Source: Lachnospiraceae bacterium
Lineage (GTDB): Bacteria; Bacillota; Clostridia; Lachnospirales; Lachnospiraceae
Length of the DNA: 64,000 nucleotides
Direction of reading: 5' to 3'
Assembly (NCBI GenBank): GCA_017624855.1
Contig: JAGAMF010000007.1
Coordinates: 124,001 to 188,000, forward strand
The notes under the pieces are model-generated. The model saw nothing but the letters and a program-made list of their open reading frames with translations, was not told the origin of the DNA and ran no database searches. Made by a program: the position numbers and the translations under genes. Below, one piece after another: positions 16,867 through 23,927 of the stretch; positions within the stretch are counted from its first letter, which is position 1; each line of letters starts with the position of its first letter.

Positions 16867-16989
16867 GGAATTAAATGACGAGTACATTGATGAAGAAGTG
16901 GAAGAAGAACTTGAAGATGAAGTTCTTGAAGACGAAGAAGTAGAAGAAGAGAATGTCGAGGACGAAGAAGCAGACGCTGAAACAGAGTA
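16864..16989 (+). pseudogene. 3' fragment encoding an acidic C-terminal tail
   Basis: A plus-strand frame reads DEYIDEEVEEELEDEV, more acidic repeats, then ADAETE and stop at 16989. It has no start codon: an in-frame TAG at about 16864 and no ATG/GTG/TTG follow. Almost every third residue pattern is Glu/Asp, typical of the acidic tail of a larger protein. It ends before a terminator (17011-17046). Interpreted as the remnant of a gene whose 5' end was lost together with that of the minus-strand fragment at 16721. Confidence 0.5.
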
Positions 16990-17010
16990 ATCATTAAAAA
17001 CGCATAAAAT

Positions 17011-17046
17011 AAGGTGGTGTAAGTATTATGCTTACGCCACCTTTTA
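17011..17046. terminator. Bidirectional terminator
   Basis: AAGGTGGtGTAAG (17011-17023) pairs with CTTACgCCACCTT (17031-17043) around TATTATG, followed by TTTAT on the plus strand and TTATTTTAT on the minus strand. It serves the gene at 17060 on the minus strand and the plus-strand fragment. Confidence 0.8.
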
Positions 17047-17059
17047 TATTGGTAAAAAT

Positions 17060-18148
17060 TTATAGTTTGCAGATGATTTGGGACAGATAAGTTGGATCTT
17101 TGATTTCTTCTACTTGGTTTCCGCCGGGGTATTCGTTATTGTATTTGTTTTTTACCTCACAACGGGTGCCTGTGCCTGCCAGGAACCACTCATATTCCAA
17201 ATCCAGATGACCGATATCCAATGCCTGATAGCCTGCTTTGTATAAGTCATAGGCCAGAACTCCGGCGGAGGGACCTAAGGCAATTAGGAAAAGAGTGTCG
17301 CTGTTGGCGTGTTGCAAAGCCGCAGCCAGAATTTCATCATACTTATCAAAAGAATTTTCGGCAGGCGCTTCAATTCTTCTGATTTGTTCGGCGTTATCAA
17401 ATAAATCATTTCCTACTCCAAGACCGGTAAGAGAGCCTTCCACCATAATCACATCCCGGCGGTTCCAAATTTGTTTTAGGGCATCAAATCTATGCTTGGG
17501 TGCATTGGTATGATTGTCGGCAAATAAGGCATAGGGTCTACTAAGATATGTATTATGATAAGTTCTGTTCAAGTCAATAAATTCTTTATGCTGTAATCTG
17601 ATTTCAGCAGTCATATATTGTCTTATTCCGGCTCGTCCCGGGGCATTGTATTGCGATAAATCTCCGTAATTATTTGCAATGGCAATTAGGAAACCATCTT
17701 CATTTACCTGTATAACTTCTTTTAAGCGGGCTGTAAGATTAGGGTCTAAACGCTGAAACTTCTGTCGCGCTATGTTAGACATAAGAGCAAATTCACCGTC
17801 TCCGAATCTGGCCAAACTCTTTCGATTATGGATAATGTCTTTTATGGTATCATCAATACTATAAAATTTTGGATAAAACATACTGTCATCTTTTAAAGCA
17901 GGATCGTTTAATTCATATCTTAAATTGTCAAAATGGCTATCGATATGTTTTACCTGTAAATTGAGAGAGTTGCTTATGGATTCGTTGCTTCTTGCCAAAT
18001 CTTTTTGATTGCGAAACAATTCAGTAAGAAGAAGGGAAGTGTTGTTTAAATCACTTCGTAATTTGGTGTTTTCGTCTTTCAATTTGATAATTTCGTCCAA
18101 GCAAACAGATACAATCTGTTGCAACTCGTCTATATTCATGTGTTCCAT
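17060..18148 (-). CDS. GT-D-fold (DUF1792-type) glycosyltransferase-like protein
   Basis: A 362-residue protein with an N-terminal coiled-coil-like helix (about residues 5-70, heptads of Leu) and a C-terminal GT-D domain. Recognisable blocks are SLARFGDGEFALM, EGSLTGLGVGNDLF, ALGPSAGVLAYDL and DIGHLDLEYEWF, as in the DUF1792 glucosyltransferase domain known from streptococcal adhesin glycosylation. It probably transfers a hexose to a protein or glycan; the acceptor is not evident because no adhesin or Sec accessory genes are nearby. Start chosen at 18148, 7 nt after AAAGGAG; the upstream in-frame ATG at 18154 is too close to that site. Single gene, divergent from 18365. Confidence 0.75.
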   Translation of the reverse strand: MEHMNIDELQQIVSVCLDEIIKLKDENTKLRSDLNNTSLLLTELFRNQKDLARSNESISNSLNLQVKHIDSHFDNLRYELNDPALKDDSMFYPKFYSIDDTIKDIIHNRKSLARFGDGEFALMSNIARQKFQRLDPNLTARLKEVIQVNEDGFLIAIANNYGDLSQYNAPGRAGIRQYMTAEIRLQHKEFIDLNRTYHNTYLSRPYALFADNHTNAPKHRFDALKQIWNRRDVIMVEGSLTGLGVGNDLFDNAEQIRRIEAPAENSFDKYDEILAAALQHANSDTLFLIALGPSAGVLAYDLYKAGYQALDIGHLDLEYEWFLAGTGTRCEVKNKYNNEYPGGNQVEEIKDPTYLSQIICKL

Positions 18149-18364
18149 CACCATGCTCCTTTCTTGGGGCGTATTATGGATAAAAATTATATTTACCCCC
18201 TCATTCTATCATTTCTTAGAGTAAGATGCTATTCTTTTATGGAAGTTATTGTAATGTAGGCATTTATTATGTTAGAATATTTGTGATTCTTGCAACCTTT
18301 TATTGTTCTACACGGTGTTAGAGATAAAGGACAAAAAAGAATTGTGTGAAAGGAAGAAATAGAA

Positions 18365-18967
18365 ATGAATGAATTATTAAGAAGCGCAGACTCTTCAATG
18401 TCAATGGAAGATATGATGGCGGCAGGTTTGGGACTGACAACTTTTGGCGTAAGCATGGCATTTATTGTTTTTATGTGGGCTTTTATCTTCGTTATTATTG
18501 TTGGCTTTTATGTAGCTACAACGATTCCCATTTATAAAATGGCGAAGCGCGCAGGACTTCCCAACGCGTGGTTGGCGTGGATTCCTATCGGAGAGATGTA
18601 TATCCGTTTAAAATTGTCCCGTAGAGAATTCAATATTTTTAATTGGATTGTAACAAAAGACAGAGATAAGGCTTTTATTGGGTATTTATGGCTTGTCGGC
18701 GGCTTTGTTTTGGCTATTGTAGTTCTTATGATCATGATGATAATTCCCGGTCTGAATATTATTGCGGTGTTCTTATACTACGGATTAATGATGATTTATC
18801 CCATTATTTTCGGAATTTTCATGTGGAGAGTAAATTACGATATTTTAATTACTTACGGAATGCAGGAACATGCAATGTGGGCATCTGTGCTGAATTACTG
18901 GGTTCCTTATGTTATGATTGTAATGTCTTATATAATCATGAACAGAGATCCTGATTATAAAGCATAA
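18365..18967 (+). CDS. DUF5684-like multi-pass membrane protein
   Basis: A 200-residue protein with about four transmembrane segments (residues about 28-58, 102-125, 128-155, 175-193). The segment IPIYKMAKRAGLPNAWLAWIPIG is the hallmark of a small family of membrane proteins of unknown function widespread in Firmicutes (DUF5684-like). Start at ATG about 9 nt after AAAGGAAG. It is followed by a 127-residue gene after 21 nt, likely in the same transcript. No function can be assigned. Confidence 0.7.
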   Translation: MNELLRSADSSMSMEDMMAAGLGLTTFGVSMAFIVFMWAFIFVIIVGFYVATTIPIYKMAKRAGLPNAWLAWIPIGEMYIRLKLSRREFNIFNWIVTKDRDKAFIGYLWLVGGFVLAIVVLMIMMIIPGLNIIAVFLYYGLMMIYPIIFGIFMWRVNYDILITYGMQEHAMWASVLNYWVPYVMIVMSYIIMNRDPDYKA

Positions 18968-18988
18968 TACAAAAGCGGAGGTGGCGTT

Positions 18989-19372
18989 ATGGCAGCAAAT
19001 CATACCGGCGAATTTTTCTATCCGGTTCCCATGGATTTTTTTGTACAGAAAATTCATATGATTGATAAAACAAAATTAAATATGCGCTTTTTAGGGCAAC
19101 GGCGTTTGCCTAAGGGGCTGGAGCTTAAAGTGGGAAAAGATGTGAATTTATCCTCTTGGGGTGAAGAAATCATTATTGTGTTAACGCCTTTTACCAACGG
19201 AACCCACATTAGAATCACATCGGAATGTACTTATCCGTTGCAGATGATTGACTGGGGTGTAAATGCGAGCAATGTAACGGAGCTCTTCCGTTATTTTGAA
19301 TTTGGAATGCCCGGAAGACCGGGGCCGAAGCAACCGCAAAATCAACCGCAGAACCAGCCGCCGAAACCGTAG
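18989..19372 (+). CDS. Hypothetical protein with proline/glutamine-rich tail
   Basis: A 127-residue soluble protein. The first 105 residues look like a compact beta-rich domain (FFVQKIHMIDKTKLNMRFLG ... IRITSECTYPLQMIDWG), while the last 20 are a low-complexity tail PGPKQPQNQPQNQPPKP. Ribosome site GGAGGTGG 7 nt upstream. Co-transcribed with the membrane protein before it and ended by the terminator at 19414. Family not recognised. Confidence 0.65.
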   Translation: MAANHTGEFFYPVPMDFFVQKIHMIDKTKLNMRFLGQRRLPKGLELKVGKDVNLSSWGEEIIIVLTPFTNGTHIRITSECTYPLQMIDWGVNASNVTELFRYFEFGMPGRPGPKQPQNQPQNQPPKP

Positions 19373-19413
19373 GTTTTTGGTTGTGAAATCGATCAATATA
19401 GGAATATAAAATG

Positions 19414-19440
19414 GACTGTCGCGAAAGCGGCAGTCTTTTT
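19414..19440 (+). terminator. Intrinsic terminator
   Basis: GACTGTCGC-GAAA-GCGGCAGTC, a tetraloop hairpin (19414-19435), followed by TTTTT. Confidence 0.9.
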
Positions 19441-19585
19441 AGGTGAGTAATTATTGTAGATATATTAAAAGTATCTTACATTTTATTATGAATTAGTAAT
19501 ACAAATTATTTGATAGATATGATATCTTATAGTAAGAGAAATGTGCATATAACCAATATAGTCGAGAATGGAGTAATGAATCTGT

Positions 19586-20800
19586 ATGAAACTAATTCCC
19601 ATACCTAAAGACAAATATGATGAATATAAATTAACCCTTATGTTTGACTGCTACAAATGGGATCCTCAGTACTTAGACCATAATACCGTGGCGCCTTATG
19701 CTGTGGTTGTAACCAAGGAGGAACATAAGGAACTGGTGAAGCTGATTGAGGCCATTGATGCGGAAACCACGGCTGCGGAGGAGTATATCAATCAACATCA
19801 GGAATTAATAAAGCCTCTCGCTCTGCCTAAGCGTATCCGCAGGGAATTACATAAAATTACCAACTACGAGAGAGACAAGCATGTTCGCTTGAAACGCTAC
19901 GATTTTCATCCTACGGTGGAAGGGAAGTGGGCGGTAAGCGAAGTAAACAGCGATGTGCCCGGCGGTTACGCGGAAGGCTCTCTTATGCCTAAGCTTGCCT
20001 TGGATACCATTGGTGCCGGCGACAAATATTGGTGCATGAATTTTGGTGAAGTCATGGTAAAAGCCATCTCCGGCAAGGTTCGTCCCGGAGGCAGAATTAT
20101 GTTGGTACACTGTACCTCTTACAGCGACGACCGTCAGGTAATGCAATTCCTGGGTGACCGTTTAAAAGAAGCCGGTTTTGAAGTGCTCTACGGGGCTGCA
20201 GACCATGTAAAATATGAGAATGGCAAAGCATACAGTATTCTTGACGGTAATGAGGGCGAGCTGGACATGGTATACCGCTATACGCCTCTTGAATGGATGA
20301 TTGAGATGCGACGCAAGTATTACAAGGACTATTACGGCTCTACGGTGCCTACCTGCAACCATCCCATCGCCATGTACGCTCAGACCAAGCGATTTCCCTT
20401 GCTTTGGGACGAGTTGGAACGAAACGGTATCAGCATGGCAACTTGGCGTGAGCTTTTACCGGAAACCCTTGAAGTAAAAGATGCAAAAGGTAAGGAAGGC
20501 TATATCTATAAACCTGCCTGCGGAAGAGTAGGTGACGGAATCTCTATCAAGGAAGCCTGTATAGGGAACGAATATAAGGAAATTATGAAGGATGTAAAAT
20601 GGCATCCCAAGAAGTATCTTGCCCAGAAGAGATTCAATCCGCAGCCCCTGGAGGGAGAGAATGGTGAGAAATACAATGTGTGCCTGGGCTGTTATACCAT
20701 TGATGGCAAGCATGCGGCATATTATGCCCGCATCAGTAAGTCCATGCGTATTGATTCCTCGGCAGCAGATACGCCTGTATTGATTGAGAAAGGGGAGTAA
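19586..20800 (+). CDS. Glutathionylspermidine-synthetase-like ATP-grasp ligase
   Basis: A 404-residue protein of the glutathionylspermidine synthase C-terminal family, an ATP-grasp fold that forms amide bonds between a carboxylate and an amine. Clear family blocks are RYDFHPTVEGKWAVSEVNSD then VPGGYAEGS (about residues 108-136) and YKPACGRVGDGISI (about 312-325), the region expected to close over ATP. The amidase half found in the E. coli bifunctional enzyme is absent. It begins a tight operon: next gene starts 3 nt after its stop, and a homospermidine-synthase-like enzyme follows. By context it may attach a polyamine to an acid, but neither substrate is visible in the sequence. Confidence 0.78.
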   Translation: MKLIPIPKDKYDEYKLTLMFDCYKWDPQYLDHNTVAPYAVVVTKEEHKELVKLIEAIDAETTAAEEYINQHQELIKPLALPKRIRRELHKITNYERDKHVRLKRYDFHPTVEGKWAVSEVNSDVPGGYAEGSLMPKLALDTIGAGDKYWCMNFGEVMVKAISGKVRPGGRIMLVHCTSYSDDRQVMQFLGDRLKEAGFEVLYGAADHVKYENGKAYSILDGNEGELDMVYRYTPLEWMIEMRRKYYKDYYGSTVPTCNHPIAMYAQTKRFPLLWDELERNGISMATWRELLPETLEVKDAKGKEGYIYKPACGRVGDGISIKEACIGNEYKEIMKDVKWHPKKYLAQKRFNPQPLEGENGEKYNVCLGCYTIDGKHAAYYARISKSMRIDSSAADTPVLIEKGE

Positions 20801-20803
20801 ATC

Positions 20804-21457
20804 ATGACAGATAAAGAAATATATCGGATTTGGGCCCCTTTGGGTAAAAGGTGGTCAGAGTGGGTGCGCCCGGTGCCTTTTGTGGAGATTCATGAACATT
20901 CCAAGGCGTACAGTTTAACTCTGCATGATGTGCCGGTGCCGGATTTGTCGGAGGATAAGTTTAAGGATGCGGCAATCATCGTGGATTTGCCCGGTGCGGA
21001 AAGCGTGGAAGCAGGGCTTGCTTATGCAAGATTAGGGTATCGCCCCATTCCGCTTTTTAACGGAACCATTGAGCAGTCGGGAGCCAGAACCACGGTGGAT
21101 AACCAGTCGGTGGGTATGGCTTTAGTGGAAGGCGTGAAAGTGGTTCGCGAACTGGATTTAAAAGAGGAGGCGCTTCCTGTTTTTATGTTGGACAGCAACC
21201 GTTTGCATCGCCATCGCATTGATGTGACGGTGTTTGATAACAGTTGGGACATCTATGCACACGATATGCCTTCGGCGGATTATTTTATCAAAAACAATAT
21301 TCATAAAATCGTGGTTGTAGGGGATTTTATCGGAAGAGATTTAAGGAAGATTCTCTATGGCTTCCAGAAGAAAAAGCTGGAGATTTGGTTTGCCAAAGAC
21401 GATAATGAACCGAAAAAGATTAAGGTGCGTAAGCCCTTGTGGGGAGAGGTTGAGTAG
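20804..21457 (+). CDS. Unrecognised protein in the polyamine-type operon
   Basis: A 217-residue soluble protein with no family that I recognise. Distinct stretches include DAAIIVDLPGAESVEAGLAY, RLGYRPIPLFNGT, and FDNSWDIYAHDMPSADYF, suggesting an alpha/beta fold with alternating hydrophobic strands (AAIIVDL, VFMLD, KIVVVGD). It starts 3 nt after the ATP-grasp gene, and the next gene starts at a TTG immediately after its stop, with the Shine-Dalgarno inside its last codons. Such tight packing implies that the three proteins work together, perhaps in one complex. No signal peptide or membrane segment. Function unknown. Confidence 0.72.
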   Translation: MTDKEIYRIWAPLGKRWSEWVRPVPFVEIHEHSKAYSLTLHDVPVPDLSEDKFKDAAIIVDLPGAESVEAGLAYARLGYRPIPLFNGTIEQSGARTTVDNQSVGMALVEGVKVVRELDLKEEALPVFMLDSNRLHRHRIDVTVFDNSWDIYAHDMPSADYFIKNNIHKIVVVGDFIGRDLRKILYGFQKKKLEIWFAKDDNEPKKIKVRKPLWGEVE

Positions 21458-21458
21458 A

Positions 21459-22928
21459 TTGATTAAATTTGACGGACGGATTGTGCAGTTTGGATTCGGC
21501 GCAGTAGGTAAAAGTTTTTATGAGAAACTGCCGAAGGAAATCCGTTTTAACGAAAATAAATACTATGTCATTACCGGGAATCCGGAGGAGTTTGACGACT
21601 TCATGAACATGGGGGGACTGGCGGCCAATTTTATAACGGCGGAAGTGACCAGAGAGAATTACGGTACCGTGTTTGAGCCCTATCTGTCGGAAGGGGATCT
21701 TTTAATCGATTTCGCGGATATGGTGGGTACAAGAGACATCTGTGAATGGTGCGCCAAGCGAAACATCATGTATCTTAATACCGGTGAGGCAGACTGGCCG
21801 GATCATTGGTACAGCATCTTTAACGAGAATGATTTAAAGCACGAGTTGAGAAAGCAGTGTGACGCGAATTCTGAGATAAACAAGTACCCCATCGTGCTTC
21901 ATCACGGAAATAATCCGGGCCTGGTATCTCATTTCGTAAAAGCTGCCATTGAGTATGTGGTAAACACCCAATTTAAGAAAGACAAGCGTTTAAAAGCCCT
22001 GATAAAAGAGGGGAAGTTTAACGAGGCGGCAAGGGCCTTGGGTGTGTGCCAGATTCATGTAAACGATGTGGATTTGCAGGAGATGAAGGCGGAATACAGC
22101 AATGATTTGTTGTACAGTACCTGGTGCATGGAGTCCTTCTGGTATGAAATGCTAAGCGAGGCCACCATCAATATCGGTACCCACGAGAAGATTGATTATG
22201 AAGATGAATGTAACTTCGTAAAATACGATAAAGGCTATCTTGAATTTACCAAGGCGGCAGCAGACAGACGGTGTCGAACCTTTTATCCGGGAGGCGAGTT
22301 TGACGCTTACCTTGTGCCTCACGAGGAGACCGTGTCCATTGCCAAGAATTTGGAAATTTATGAGGACGGCAAGGTGGTGTATCGCCCTACGGTGATGTTT
22401 CTCTATCAGCCCTGTCCTTATGCTACGCAATATTTTAAAAGTGCCAAGGTAAACGAATATCCGGTACCTGACCCTGACAAGCCTCAGGATTACGAGAATG
22501 AGGACGGAACCGGCATTATCCACGGCTATGTGTATCCGAAGCGCTCGCAAGTGGCGTACAGGGAGCATATTGCCACCGGAACGGAGTATGTGGGTATTCT
22601 TCTTTTAGGGGAAAATTTCGACCCGGTATGGGTAGGAAACCGTGTGGAATTGTCTTATTTGGATAAAGATAAAAAGTACGCATATTGGCAGACACCCACT
22701 ATTACGCCGGTATCTATGTCGGCGTTGGCGGCTTTGTGCTGGATGCTAAAAAACAAGGGTAAAGGCGGTATCTATTTCCCCGATGATATACCGGACTATG
22801 CTTATATTATAAAAACCGCAGAAAAGTATATTTCCAAGACGATTTATAAAACTTTTACCAAGGATGAAGTGGCAACGGCGTTGAAGCTGAATTTTAGCGA
22901 TTTACAGGTAAAAGATATATTTGTCTGA
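21459..22928 (+). CDS. Homospermidine-synthase-like NAD-dependent enzyme
   Basis: A 489-residue protein starting at TTG, chosen because GGGGAGAGG ends 9 nt upstream; the longer open frame overlaps the preceding gene by 100 nt without a site. The N-terminus is a Rossmann fold of the saccharopine dehydrogenase/homospermidine synthase type (IVQFGFGAVGKSFYEKL). LLIDFADMVGTRDICEWC, NTGEADWPDHW and HHGNNPGLVSHFVKAAIEY match homospermidine synthase blocks. Such enzymes make homospermidine from putrescine (or related amines) using NAD as a cofactor. Context with an ATP-grasp ligase suggests that the amine product is conjugated. Whether the true substrate is putrescine is inferred. Confidence 0.78.
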   Translation: MIKFDGRIVQFGFGAVGKSFYEKLPKEIRFNENKYYVITGNPEEFDDFMNMGGLAANFITAEVTRENYGTVFEPYLSEGDLLIDFADMVGTRDICEWCAKRNIMYLNTGEADWPDHWYSIFNENDLKHELRKQCDANSEINKYPIVLHHGNNPGLVSHFVKAAIEYVVNTQFKKDKRLKALIKEGKFNEAARALGVCQIHVNDVDLQEMKAEYSNDLLYSTWCMESFWYEMLSEATINIGTHEKIDYEDECNFVKYDKGYLEFTKAAADRRCRTFYPGGEFDAYLVPHEETVSIAKNLEIYEDGKVVYRPTVMFLYQPCPYATQYFKSAKVNEYPVPDPDKPQDYENEDGTGIIHGYVYPKRSQVAYREHIATGTEYVGILLLGENFDPVWVGNRVELSYLDKDKKYAYWQTPTITPVSMSALAALCWMLKNKGKGGIYFPDDIPDYAYIIKTAEKYISKTIYKTFTKDEVATALKLNFSDLQVKDIFV

Positions 22929-23003
22929 TGCAGATGTACGAATATTGCGTAAAAAATAAATAGATGTTATAATCCGATTAATTTACAAAAGGAGAATTTG
23001 CTT

Positions 23004-23681
23004 ATGGAATGGATTATTGGTGGAGTTATTGCTTTTATTTTAGTTCTTGTGATTGCGGTAGCCGTAGTTGTCATTGTTACATATAACGGCCTGGTGCAGT
23101 CAAGAAATAAGGTAAAAAATTCTTTTGCACAGATTGATGCGCAGTTGCAGAGAAGATTTGATTTGTTGCCCAATCTGGTAGAAACCGTAGAGAGCTTTGC
23201 ATCTCATGAAAAGAAGATTTTGCAGAATGTGGCTGCGGCAAGAAGCGGATATTTAAGCGCCAATGTTGCCAAAGACAAGCTTGCCATGAACAAACAGTTG
23301 TCTTCCACATTGAAATCATTGTTTGTGGTTTCCGAGAATTATCCTGATTTAAAAGCAAACGCCAACTTTTTAAATTTACAGGAAGAACTTTCCGAGACAG
23401 AAGATAAAATCACTTTTGCCAGACAGTTTTATAATGATGCGGTTACCATGTACAACAATAAGCTGCAGATGTTCCCCGGAAATATGATTGCCGGTATGTT
23501 TGGTTTTAAGGAAGAGGAATTGTTTAATGTAGAGGATGAAGCAAGAGATATGCCGATTCTCTTTGACGAAAACGATTTGACCGATGAGGAGAAGGAACGC
23601 TATCCACAGAAGTGTCCTCATTGCATGGGCGTGCTTGACGGTACAAGAAATTGCCCTTACTGCGGTGCAAGAGTCGTATAG
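23004..23681 (+). CDS. LemA-family protein with C-terminal zinc ribbon
   Basis: A 225-residue protein. Residues about 5-27 are a single N-terminal membrane anchor; residues 30-180 are the helical LemA domain (YNGLVQSRNKVKNSFAQIDA, RRFDLLPNLVETV, FARQFYNDAVTMYNNKLQ). Residues about 200-225 add CPHCMGVLDGTRNCPYCG, a four-cysteine zinc ribbon not present in typical LemA proteins. The same tail ends the unrelated protein at 38277. The ATG at 23004 lies 9 nt after AAAGGAG; an upstream TTG at 22998 is too close. LemA proteins often pair with DUF2207 or TPM-domain proteins, and a DUF2207 gene converges from the right (23928). Function of the family is not settled; membrane/stress roles are reported. 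Confidence 0.85.
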   Translation: MEWIIGGVIAFILVLVIAVAVVVIVTYNGLVQSRNKVKNSFAQIDAQLQRRFDLLPNLVETVESFASHEKKILQNVAAARSGYLSANVAKDKLAMNKQLSSTLKSLFVVSENYPDLKANANFLNLQEELSETEDKITFARQFYNDAVTMYNNKLQMFPGNMIAGMFGFKEEELFNVEDEARDMPILFDENDLTDEEKERYPQKCPHCMGVLDGTRNCPYCGARVV

Positions 23682-23710
23682 ACCGATTATATAAAAACTA
23701 AAGCAATAAG

Positions 23711-23752
23711 ATACATACTGCGTAGCCCCAAAACTACCGCCCACATGTATCA
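23711..23752. repeat. Hairpin with perfect 7-bp outer stem
   Basis: GATACAT (23711-23717) and ATGTATC (23746-23752) are perfect complements; GCG-TAG and CTAcCGC inside can extend the stem with one bulge. It lies just after the LemA gene and has no U-tract, so it may be a processing structure or part of the neighbouring palindromic element. Confidence 0.5.
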
Positions 23753-23765
23753 AGTGAAGTAAATA

Positions 23766-23910
23766 CAAAGGTGCAGTGATTATTGTTTTGTTCGAAGGGC
23801 CTTTGTGCTCGCCGGTACTTGAATTGCGTATTTTGCAATTCTATGTACCGCTGCGTAGCACAACGGAGCGAGAGCGTCCCTGAAAACAAATAATAATCGC
23901 TGCACCTGTT
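23766..23910. repeat. About 145-bp palindromic (MITE/REP-like) element
   Basis: Near-terminal inverted repeats GGTGCAGTGATTATTGTTT (from 23771) and AAATAATAATCGCTGCACC (to 23907) match at all but two of 19 positions. Inside is a nested stem: GTGCT, GGTAC, GAATTGC on the left pair with GCAATTC, GTACC, AGCAC on the right. It fills the gap between the convergent LemA and DUF2207 genes. No reading frame of substance. It could be a non-autonomous mobile element or a large transcription-end structure. Confidence 0.6.
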
Positions 23911-23927
23911 TTAATTTAATTCACAAT

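Noticed and set aside
16776-16994. A 72-residue minus-strand protein
   Set aside because: It is the antisense reading of the acidic plus-strand fragment, which explains its Leu/Arg bias.
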